Assembly: GCA_036867785.1 (NCBI GenBank)
Contig: CP145415.1
Coordinates: 124,001 to 188,000, forward strand
Length of the DNA: 64,000 nucleotides
DNA from: Plasmodiophora brassicae
Taxonomy: Eukaryota; Endomyxa: Phytomyxea; Phytomyxea; Plasmodiophorida
Direction: 5' to 3'
In this document: positions 23,968 to 33,279 of the stretch, in pieces
Position numbering within the stretch: the first letter of the stretch is position 1
Layout of the letters: every line of letters starts with the position of its first letter
Notes under the pieces: generated by a model
The model's database searches: none
Seen by the model: the letters and a program-made list of their open reading frames with translations, nothing else
What the model was told of the DNA's origin: nothing
Position numbers and translations under genes: made by a program

Positions 23968-25863
23968 ATGGTGAAGGGCCTAATCGTCCTGTTCCTGGTG
24001 GCTGGAGTCGCAGCCGGCGTCGCCAGTGCGTTCGACCTATGTTCGGCGGTTATGTGCTCTGGGACTGTAGTGTAGGACGCGTGGTTCAGGCGACATGTCC
24101 GACAACGGTTTTAATGGCAACCGCTTCCCTGCAGGTCAGCGACGTCCTCGGACGGCAGCAGATTCCCCAGCGTCGTCGACGGCTCATGGTTCACGTATTC
24201 GCGAGGCGTATTCGGGTTCCTGTTCCCATTTCAATGGGGCTCCGTCACGAAATTGTACGGACGACGATACGACACGCCCACTCACATTTCGAATCCCACT
24301 GATGCCATCGCTTGCGTAGGACGATCTCGGGGGTGGGCATTACCGAAATTGCCGACTCCGCGTTCAACGCCCTCACAAGCTTGACATTCTTGTACGAGGT
24401 GTTGCGCGCTTAGGCAACGTCGACATCCTGACCTCGCCGCACAGGGACTTGAGCGACAACCTGATTGCACGCATGGGTGCCGCAAGCGCGGGCCTCAGTT
24501 CTACGTTAACGACCCTGAACTTGGGTGTCAACGTCCTGCAGACAATCGATTCGACCACATGCAGTAACCTGGGCCATTTGCAGTACCTGTTGGTTTCATA
24601 TGGTGCATCCCAATTTCCCCGATATCCCTCTCATTCATGTTGCAGGAATGTTTCGAGGAACAATATCGTGACGTTCTCCGCTAACGCGTTCTTTCCGACG
24701 CCGAAGTTAACAGCAATGTACGTTCGACAGGACTGGCCGCCTAACGTATAATATCGAACACCGGTGTCAGAGACATGACGTATAACAGTATGGAGACGCT
24801 CCCTCGACGCCTGTTTTCGTCGCTGACATCCTACACGGGTGAACTGTATGTCAGCCGCGTTGCAGCGGTTCGACCAATGCCCGTTTGGGACGATGACATG
24901 TGTGGGTGCTGGACAGTGATCTGGTGGACGGGTTAGGAACGCTCACCTGCGTCCCGTTGCCGCCTCCCAGGATCGCGACCGGCAATTACCAATCCGGCGG
25001 CCTGCCCATATGCGGGACAACAACAACGGCTCCAGCAATACCACCTTTGACACCACATCCGACATTGAATCAATCTCCACAACCGCACACAGTTTCACGA
25101 AGCCCTACCGTCATAGCTCCAAGTGTCGCCCGGTCTTCCTTCCCGTCGCCATCACGTCGCCATAAGTCGTCTGGTGCGTCACACCTACCACCTCGTCGTC
25201 CCCGGTCGACCTACTCTTTAACAACAATGTCGCCTGCCACTCCGGATCAGACAGATGCCCCGATGACCTTGACTTCGAGAACAAGCCTACGCTCGTTACC
25301 CATAGTTGCAAGTCCACGACGAGCGGCGACATCCACAGCAGGGTATCCTGGATGTGTCGTGCTTGGAAATTCAGTGACCTGGTTGTGATAGGCTCAGAGA
25401 AATCGACCCACCACCATCCAGCCGGCACACGGCGTCGAGCTCGTCTGCATTTGAACTGTTGAGCGCTGCGCTTCACCCGCTATTCCTTGCTGTGGTCGGG
25501 ACTTTTAGCGCTGCTGTTGTTCTGCTGACGGCTTGCGTCTGGTGGCGAAAGACATCCGCCGCCGTACTGCATGCGCCGCGCAATGTGCTGATTCGGAGGG
25601 ATGCTCCGAATGGAGACGTTGTGACATTGATCACCAACAGGGCGATGAGCAGGACATTCTACCCAGGAGGCGTCGTTGGTGGTGCGCATGGTGCCACGAC
25701 AACCCCGACAATGCCAACGGGTACACTAGCTCCCAGAACGATGGCTACTGCTCCGTTAGGCGGCCGCACTCTTGCAACCATTGACGTCGGCGGTACACTC
25801 GCTCATCATGGGCGAGCAAGCAAGCCCGACCTGTACGTTAAAACAACCGACGGGTACGTGTAA
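23968..25863 (+). CDS. LRR-D: single-pass membrane leucine-rich-repeat protein with short stalk
   Basis: Eight exons (23968-24071, 24135-24254, 24320-24391, 24445-24588, 24646-24717, 24771-24845, 24917-25342, 25422-25863), all joined in phase 2, give 484 residues. LRR exon lengths are 72, 144, 72 and 75, as in A and B. The signal peptide is MVKGLIVLFLVAGVAAGVASA, followed by FDLCSAVMCSG. LRRs include LDLSDNLIARMGAASAGLSS and VSRNNIVTFSANAF. The stalk lacks the PTPAP repeats and is Ser/Thr/Arg-rich instead. The helix near 25475-25545 ends in WWRKT. The tail has RTMATAPLGG and RTLATIDVGGTLAHH and ends early, without the GSI-D/E-YG terminus. The start is 135 bp after the LRR-C stop. Confidence 0.88.
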
Positions 25864-25974
25864 TGGCAAGTACCGGAATATGGCGGGTGTCCCGCAACAC
25901 GATTGGACGGGCGGGCACCGTTCAGCACGTTTGCGCAAGGAACCACTACACGAACTGTAATGGACTTGACGTTT

Positions 25975-26698
25975 TTAATGGACCCACCTCGATGCGTTAA
26001 ACAGCCGCTCGACGCGTTTATAGCCGAGCAGCCTGGCTGTCGTCCGAGGCGACGGGAACGACGGGCACAGGGACGGCATATCAAACAGGACGGGGAGCGT
26101 GTCAGAGAACAGGCGAAAGAGCGGCAAGCGGAACTCCTCCGACGAGCTGACCCCTTGGTTTCTGTGTCAAAACAGCACGCTGGAGTCAGGATTCAGTTCC
26201 AGAAGCCGGAAGCGTCATACGGCCAGATGGCGAAGTGCAGTACATGTCGCCCGAGGAAATCGGTGGCGGTCGCCAGGAGCGGCTCGGCACGAAGAAGGAT
26301 CTCGGCGACGCCCGCCTGGTGATAGAACGCCGCGTAATGCAGCGGTGTCAGATCGACGTTCCGCTGGCGGACGTGCACGCTGGCACCCCGGGCGATCAGG
26401 TTCTGGACAAGGTCCTCGCGCGTCGCCTCATCCGGGCATAACCTACCATCTCTCTCGTCAGGTTGACACAGGCGGCAGGTGACAACGTCCAGGCAACCGG
26501 ATACCCGCTTTCAATGATGAAGAAGAGGGCTGTCCGGCCGAAATGTAGGTCGCGGTTGACCAACGATGCGTCATGGTCGAGGATGGCCTCCACGAGACGC
26601 GTCTGACATCGTATTGCTGCCAGATGCAGGTGGTCAGCACTGCCCGCGACCTGACACGCCATCGTCGCCATCACGAGCGCCCTAGCTAACGTTGTCAT
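25975..26698 (-). CDS. Small secreted ankyrin-repeat protein
   Basis: Three exons (26698-26505, 26442-26221, 26161-25975) give 200 residues, with phase-2 introns of 62 and 59 bp. The first roughly 23 residues (MTTLARALVMATMACQVAGSA) form a good signal peptide. Ankyrin-like repeats follow: HLHLAAIRCQTRLVEAILDHDASLV, then DLTPLHYAAFYHQAGVAEILLRAEPL, then GRHVLHFAIW. The C-terminal third has no recognisable domain. Ankyrin repeats behind a signal peptide are uncommon in housekeeping proteins and fit a secreted, possibly host-directed protein; that role is inference. The gene is convergent with LRR-D (111 bp between stops) and divergent from the lipase. Confidence 0.8.
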
Positions 26699-27073
26699 CT
26701 TCGCCAAGCAATTGCCTCTGGGACGCGGGGTCAACCCCCATCATGATTCACGTTCGAGTGCCTTTCCGCGCCCCACAACCTGCCCGAAAGCAGTACGCGC
26801 GGGTGCTTCCCCCTGGAGAGAGAACGCAACCTCATGGCAGGGGCGGACCGGGCGCTGCTGTTGACGGTTACGACTGTGCGGGTATGGCCAAGGTGCAACC
26901 TCGTCCCCAACCCACAGATGTCTGATTCAGCCACCTTCGTCAGGGGCACTTAACCAACACCCGGATTGATCCGCGGGATTGGTCCCACGCCCAACATCAC
27001 CCCTGCTTCCGCAGCCGATTTCCACACGCGTGGGCATTAGTTGAGAGGCCAGCATAGCGATAACGATAGGAGG
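26699..27073. promoter_or_regulatory. Divergent promoter region, 375 bp
   Basis: This lies between the starts of the ankyrin gene (minus) and the lipase gene (plus), so it should contain both promoters. No coding frame of substance and no clear TATA or repeat element is seen. Confidence 0.4.
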
Positions 27074-28992
27074 ATGACTGCACCGAAGCGCCCAGAGCGG
27101 CACCGGTCGTCGATCGACACGACGTCGAAGCTGGCGGCCGGGTTCGTCATGATCGGCATCCGCAGGCACCGCGCGCTCCTGCTGGTCTCGTCGGCCCTGA
27201 TCCTGCTGAGCGCCGCGCTGCTGTCCGCCCTCGCCTTCATCGTCGTCGGCGTGTTCGACCGGCACTTTGCGTTCGTGCCGACGCCGTTCTCGGGCAACAA
27301 CCACGCGTTTGTCCAGGTCGCCATGGGCCTGCACCTGGGCGTGTTCGCCGCCACGTTGCTCTGCACGATCGCCCTGCAGGTGTCGTCGCTGTCCACGCGT
27401 TTCATGCAGCATCGGCACGCGCTGGCGATCCCCGACCTGGTCCCGTACGTGCTGATCGGGGCGCTGACCGTCCTGACCGTGATCCTCACCGTGCTGCGCG
27501 TCGTGTTCCCTCGCCTGTGGCACATGCCCGGCATCATGGCCGGGTACCTGACCGTCGTCTGGCTGTACGTCGCCCTGCGCGTCCTGGTCGCGTCCGCCCT
27601 GTCGGGCCAGTCCATCGCCTCCGTCTACGGCTGCGTCAAGCGCAAGTACTCGGCGGACGCCTTCGACGACTTTGAGGTCGTCGTCAAGATGATGATCGCC
27701 GACCTCGCCTCGTCCGTCCACAGCCATTCCGCGCTGGACGCGTTCGAGCTCGTCCAGGCCTGGCAGCAGTACCGCATCCGGTCGAAGCAGCCGGACCTGG
27801 AGGGCGGCATGACGCGGGACGCGGGCGTCGCCGACCTGGACCCGAAGACGCTGGCGTTGTACCGTCGCGCGCTGCGATACTCGACGGACGCGTACGGCCT
27901 GTTCGCGCTGCTGCTGGACAGGATGACGAAGCCGGACCTGACCGGGTGCGGGTCGATCTGCGCGCCCCGGGAGCACCGGCGCCGGACGCGGTTCCGCGTC
28001 CTGAGCCAGATCGACGACGACGACATCATCGACGGGAACTTCACGCCGACCGTCTGCCTGCCGGCGTTCATCTGCACCGTCGACCGGCGGCGCCGCGAGG
28101 TCTGGATCAGCATCAGCGGGTCGTGCACCGTCTCGGACGTCCTGACCGACATCCGCGCCGACGCCATCGCCATCGACGCGCCGCCCGGCTTCGAGGGCGG
28201 GTACGCCCACGCCGGCATCTGGACGTCGGCGGTGAACGTGCACGACCGCCTGCGGTCCAGCAGCGACCTGGCCGCGTTCCTCGGCGAACACCCCGACTAC
28301 CGCATCATGCTGACCGGGCACTCCCTGGGCGCCGGCACCGCCACCGCCCTGCACCTGATCCTGCAGAAGCACCCGCTGGACGGCGTCACCGCCCGCCCGG
28401 TCCGGTGCGTGGCGTTCGCCTGCCCGCCAATCCGTAAGCAGCCCCGCATGTGAAACACCGCCGCCGACGTGTCGGTCTGATGATCGCGTGCGCAGTGTCG
28501 GAGGAGCTGGCGGCGCGCCCGATCCCGGACCTGGACCAGGTCTACGTGGTCGACGACGTCGTCACGCAGATGACGCTGCACGGGTTCAAACGGTTCGTCA
28601 GCGAGATGGCGGTGCTGTCGGCGGCGCTGCACGACTCGGCGGCCCGCGCCCGCATGCCGCGCCGATGGGCCTGCGCCTACGAATCGAAGCTGAGCGCCGC
28701 GCTCGCCGAGTTCCTGGACGGCCTCGACGTGGCCGCGGTCGAGCGGCAGATCGAGGAGCGCGTCGCGCGGATGGTCGACGATGAGCGGCACAGGCCGCTG
28801 TTCGCTCCCGGGCGGAAGGTGCCGCTGCGGCCCGCGAACGCCGAATGGGACCTGTCCTGGGACGACGACTACGACGGGATCCGCGCCACGCCCACCATGT
28901 TCGTCAGCCACCTGTTCGCATCGTACCACGACGCCATCGAACGCGCCACCGGCGACTGCGACCCGGGTGGGGCACCCGTGGAACGACTCTGA
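27074..28992 (+). CDS. Membrane-anchored class-3 lipase, sn-1 diacylglycerol lipase-like
   Basis: Two exons (27074-28433 and 28496-28992) give 618 residues. The N-terminal roughly 170 residues contain four hydrophobic helices (around residues 35-60, 80-105, 125-150 and 155-175), the layout of DAG lipases. The catalytic part has GHSLGAGTATALHL, the serine-nucleophile elbow, preceded by GGYAHAGIW, where the lipase-3 family usually reads G-x-A-H-x-G. A candidate catalytic Asp lies in DLDQVYVVDDVV in exon 2. Such enzymes cut the sn-1 ester of diacylglycerol at membranes. The intron starts GTAAGC and sits shortly after the nucleophile region. Assignment to lipase-3 is firm; diacylglycerol as substrate is inferred from the four-helix N-terminus. 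Confidence 0.85.
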
Positions 28993-29211
28993 TCCCATGA
29001 CGGCGGTCCGCTCCTGCTATACCTATCTATCAGTACATAGTAAGACCTGCCATTGGCATCGTTCGGACCTGGCCCTCCGACGCGACGTTCGCCGACTGCC
29101 GTGGCCGGCTCAACAGGTGGGAGATGACGTGGCAGTTGGAATCGTCGGAATCAGGAGACCACGCCCATCACGATCCTCGTCGTGATGTCCCCTCGTCGAA
29201 GGGCGCACGCG

Positions 29212-31323
29212 TCACGCCCGATCGAGACGGTAGGGTGAGTCGGCGACCTTGACGGCGCGTTGGAATCGAGCGCAATCCTTGAGCCATTGCAGGGTGACGA
29301 CGGGGATGCCCTGCTTACGGGCGGTCTTGATGCGCTCCTTGGCCTTGGCGCTGGCCTCGTCGTCTTCGTTGAGGATAATGACGTCAGCGAGCTTCTGCGA
29401 AACAGACGTCAGGCGCGCCCGCGACACCAATCCGCGCATGTACTCGCCTGCTGCCGGGCGATCCGGGCACCTCCCGCGAGTATGACGCCGAGAAAGTCCT
29501 GCTTCTGCATGGGAGCGCGTCAATGCGAAGTCCATTGGCGGACGAATGTTCGGCGAACGTACATTGGGTCCAAAGTAGGCGATTCGCAGGTTGGACAGAA
29601 CGCGTTCGATCCGGATTCGAGGCGGGACGTGAGTCTGGCTGAGGCCCGGGACGCTGTTGATATCCGACGACGAGAACGGGGCCAACGGGAGGATGCGCCG
29701 CTCCTGTCGACAGGCGCTGACCCAGGTGGCGTTCACCGGCGGAACGCCTCGCAGGAGCGTGTAGACGACTTTGGCGGTCCACGTGGGGCCAGGAACGCCG
29801 TTCGTCAGCACGATACGTATGTGCTGGTCCCGATCGTCGCCGTCGTTGACGAACTCATGAATGCTGTCGTTACGGCCGACAACGCCACCCAGCGCAGCGA
29901 TTGCGTCCAGCAACGCTTGGCGTTGTTCCTGGTGGCACGTGCGGGAGAACCCGGTCGTCAGGAACGTGAAGCCGTACAGGAGCCCGGACAGGTCATCCTT
30001 CACGTTGCCGGTGCGTTGATCGTCGTCGTCGTCGTCGTCGTCATCGGGGTCATTGCTGGCGTGCGTGACGACAGGTGCGAACTTGACGCGTTTACGATTG
30101 GAGACGCGCGCGTCTTCCGCATCCTTGGACGCCACGCTGGACGATCGACGGCTCCTGGGCATCGACCGTTTCCTTCTCGTTCGCTGCCTCTCTTGCGGTT
30201 TCAGCATAGACGCCTGAATGATCTGCGTCGGCGGCGTAGCCAGGACAACGAGGTCGTCGTTGACGTCTCTCGGCACCTCGAATACAGGGTTCGTTTGGTC
30301 GACGTCGTGTGGCTGAGGTGTGCCCATGACAACAATGTGATCTGCCCATGAAGGCGCCAAACCTTGGCCGTCTTGGCTGGACACCTGCGCTTCACACGAC
30401 GACGAGGCCAACGAGCGACGCGAGCATTGCAGCAGGTCGACATCGTCTGTGTCGACCCGAACGCTGGAAGCGATTGGACCGGGCGATGATGCGGCGCACA
30501 GCGCTTGGTCGGGCCGACCGAGCAAACCGGACGACGGCGGACGGTCGTCATCATTGACAGGCACTGGTTGCGGCACATCCGCGACGACGTTGTCCCGTCC
30601 CGGCGAGGTCTCCATGCGAACCGGCTGTTCCTGCGGGACGCGTGGAGAATCCTGCAGGTTACTGGCGGGCACTGGGTGCGAACCAACGGAAGGTTTGCCC
30701 GCAGGAGGAGCCGTCACTGGTACTGCATCGTAGTGTGGCCAATGCTGTTCGCGGCGGTCGATTGATGCATGATCGGTCGACTCGGGTGATGCACTGCAAT
30801 GGTCTTCGCGTTGGCGCAACGCAGGCACAGCAGACTGCAACGCATGGAAAGGAAGCGGCTGCGATACGGCGGGAGACTGGTCGGCTCGCGCCGGCGACGT
30901 TGAGTGCGGTTGCTGCTTCTGCCGAGGATATGGCCGGATAGGAGCTGGTCCGCATGCAGCCGGAGCCCGCATCGGAGGGGAGTCGCTGAACGTGGCCGGC
31001 GGATCGTCGTCGACGGGCGACGGCAACGAGAGGTCCTCATGCAGGCACAGGTCCAGTTCGAAAAACGATCCGGAATCGTCATCGTTAACGTCATCGTCAT
31101 CATACGCGTTGTCGATTTCGTCGAGCGCCTGCGTCGCCTCAATACTGCCGACGTTCGCCGCCGCCCGCGGCGACGCGGCCGGCCCACCCGGGTGCAGGTC
31201 GGTCAGCGTGCTCAGCGACGAGCTGCACAGCGACGAGCGCGACCGGCGCAGGCCGCCCGGCGCCTCGATCCCGGGCGGGTCGACGCCCGGGCGCAGGTCC
31301 ACGCCACCGCGGGGACGCGCCAT
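29212..31323 (-). CDS. Tandem-BRCT protein, possibly Rad9/53BP1-like checkpoint adaptor
   Basis: Exons 31323-29563, 29504-29448 and 29394-29212 give 666 residues. The N-terminal roughly 420 residues are disordered with acidic runs (DDDDVNDDDS, later an eight-Asp run). Two BRCT domains end the protein. The first reads LLYGFTFLTTGFSR and VNATWVSACRQERRILP; the second reads RIAYFGPNKQDFLGVILAGG, ADVIILNEDDEAS and IPVVTLQWLKDCARF, with the conserved Trp. The LYGFTFLLT-like opening of BRCT1 resembles 53BP1/Crb2/Rad9. The second intron (29395-29447) only works as a GC-AG intron: CAG followed by GCGAGT. The gene diverges from ORC2. Orthology is uncertain because the N-terminus is unconserved. Confidence 0.78.
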   Translation of the reverse strand: MARPRGGVDLRPGVDPPGIEAPGGLRRSRSSLCSSSLSTLTDLHPGGPAASPRAAANVGSIEATQALDEIDNAYDDDDVNDDDSGSFFELDLCLHEDLSLPSPVDDDPPATFSDSPPMRAPAACGPAPIRPYPRQKQQPHSTSPARADQSPAVSQPLPFHALQSAVPALRQREDHCSASPESTDHASIDRREQHWPHYDAVPVTAPPAGKPSVGSHPVPASNLQDSPRVPQEQPVRMETSPGRDNVVADVPQPVPVNDDDRPPSSGLLGRPDQALCAASSPGPIASSVRVDTDDVDLLQCSRRSLASSSCEAQVSSQDGQGLAPSWADHIVVMGTPQPHDVDQTNPVFEVPRDVNDDLVVLATPPTQIIQASMLKPQERQRTRRKRSMPRSRRSSSVASKDAEDARVSNRKRVKFAPVVTHASNDPDDDDDDDDDQRTGNVKDDLSGLLYGFTFLTTGFSRTCHQEQRQALLDAIAALGGVVGRNDSIHEFVNDGDDRDQHIRIVLTNGVPGPTWTAKVVYTLLRGVPPVNATWVSACRQERRILPLAPFSSSDINSVPGLSQTHVPPRIRIERVLSNLRIAYFGPNVRSPNIRPPMDFALTRSHAEAGLSRRHTRGRCPDRPAAGEYMRGLVSRARLTSVSQKLADVIILNEDDEASAKAKERIKTARKQGIPVVTLQWLKDCARFQRAVKVADSPYRLDRA

Positions 31324-31744
31324 GCGGACCTGGCGCAAGGCGCCGGACCGCCCCCGCCCATTGCGGCACGATGGGCGCCCGCCCACCCGCCACCCGCCCG
31401 CCCGTTTGCACAATGCCACACGCCATGCGCCACGTGTGCACAAGTAACATGTAACGTTCAGTAACGTGTCCGCTCCCACAACAACCTGCCGGCGCACCGG
31501 CCCGCTGCCGTGCGAGCTGCAGCATGGAGGCCGCCGCCGCCGCCGCGTCCGCGTCGCTACGCCCACCCAGGAGCTGCAAACCGCCATACCACGTCGCCAC
31601 GTCGCTGCAGGTTTCCAGCACAGCGCGTTTTATCCGACAGTGCCGGCGGGACGGTCGGGGGCGGCGGCGGCTGCAGTGCGAGCTGCACACCAGGGGGGCG
31701 GGTGGTAGCCGGCCGTTTTGGTCATTTGGGATTTTGGTCGCGCG
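31324..31744. promoter_or_regulatory. Divergent promoter region between BRCT protein and ORC2, 421 bp
   Basis: The stretch separates two divergently transcribed replication/repair genes. Open frames exist because the sequence is GC-rich (Ala/Arg-rich on every frame), but none has recognisable content. A 5' non-coding exon of ORC2 cannot be excluded. Confidence 0.4.
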
Positions 31745-33159
31745 ATGCCGACAGGTGCGGGTCGTGGTCGTCGTCGTCGTCGTCGTCCCGGTGGCGTTCG
31801 GCCCGTGTCGACGGTTCGTGGCGTGTGCGTCTGTCGCGCGCGACTGTGCCGATGACGTTTCGCGGGGGGTAGTACGGTGCCGGCGAGGACGATGATGAGG
31901 CGGATCCGTCGTTCTTCGAGCTGGGTGCGAAGCCGCCGCCGAAGACGACGTCCGGGGCAGAGCTGTGGCACGAGCTGCAGGCCATGCGCGATCGCGATCG
32001 TGTACGTGTCATGGAGGCCATCCAGGAACGGAACGGGGCGCATGCGCGCCCCGACTACGATCTCTGGTTCGATATGCTCAGGTACAATCGAAACCGGTTC
32101 GCGGTTCGCGCCCGCGTGACGTTCGCGTTTGCAGTACTGGGTTCAACGTTGGTGTCCATGGACTTGGGTCGAAGCGTCACGTGGTTGAAACGTTCGCCGA
32201 CGAGTTCCTCGGCGAATTGCCCTGCATCATTATATCAGGTTGATGCACCCCGTTATGGCCCCTGTGCTACGTCCTGCTAATCCCATTGGCGCATCAGGCT
32301 ATGCCGACGTGTTCTGCTTGTCGACATTGCTGTCCATCATCGCGGCACGGGTTGCAGACACGTCTGTGACGAGAAGGGATCCGTTCAAGTCGGCTCGCGC
32401 AATTGCCAGAGCGCTGGATGACAGCCAGACCGATATGTACCTCGTCGTGCATAACCTGGACGGACCGCGATTTCGGACGCCCAAGATTCAGACTACGCTG
32501 AGCATCCTGGCGTCGTCGCCGCGGATTCGTGTACTCGCTTCGATCGATCACTGTCGGGTGCCGCTGCGTATGGGACATTGCTACGAGATTGCTGGGAACC
32601 ATACTCTTATTTTCCTTGTGCAGTATGGGATTCTGCCACAGCGGGTGCATTCGGGTTTGTCTACGTGACTGTGGACACCCTCCTTCCTTACATTAGCGAG
32701 ACGGCGAATGCCGACGCTGTCCTGAGGCAAAGGCGGAAGAAGAAGGAGGGCAAATGTATTCCGCAACCGTCAGTATTCATCGTCGGATTGTAACTGTATC
32801 CTTCAGACGATGGGGCTCCGCTGGCCAGTGTCGGCCACATTATGGCTGTTCTGACAAATAGGCAAAATCGCGCTCTACGTGAACTGGCGGTCGAAGGCGG
32901 CGCACGCGGCCTGACGTTCGAAGATTGGCGGGAGTTTGCATTGGTCCACTCGGAGAGGGAGTTCAAGACGATCGTGTCCGACCTGCACTTCCACCACCTG
33001 TTACGGGAATCGAAAGACCCAGATACAGGTGCACTGCTCTACACGGTTGGTCGTGCTGCATGTCGTTCATGTGCGCTGTGGTGGTTGACTGGTCTCTATC
33101 AGTTGAATGTTGAGGATGCGGTCGTTCAGTCAGACATCGTCCCATGGGAAGAGCAATAG
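31745..33159 (+). CDS. ORC2: Origin recognition complex subunit 2
   Basis: The well-supported exons are 31873-32081, 32135-32238, 32298-32567, 32624-32755 and 32807-33159 (356 codons including stop). A first exon from the ATG at 31745 to about 31809 is a guess that fits phase. Diagnostic motifs are GFNVGVHGLGSKRHVVETFA, the degenerate AAA+ P-loop of ORC2, then IIISGYADVF and LASIDH, with LLWDSATAGAFGFVYVTV created exactly at a splice. The C-terminal winged helix is AVLTNRQNRALRELAVEGG followed by FKTIVSDLHFHHLL. The protein acts in the ORC ring that marks replication origins. The N-terminus is shorter than in animals or yeast. Confidence 0.9.
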
Positions 33160-33279
33160 GGATGGTCGTTGCACTGATGGGTCGTGAAAATCGGTGTTCA
33201 ATGAATGCGTATCCACTTTGTATCCAAGTACGTTCATGAGCATAACGAAGCATGAGCGCAGACGACAACATCATCTTTA

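Noticed and set aside
26927-28372. 481-residue open frame on the minus strand opposite the lipase gene
   Set aside because: It is the antisense shadow of a GC-rich coding exon: composition is Arg/Gly/Val/Asp noise, and the plus strand has clear lipase motifs.
31524-31895. Ala/Arg-rich frame upstream of ORC2 as a separate gene
   Set aside because: Composition follows GC content, there are no domain features, and it overlaps the expected ORC2 5' region.
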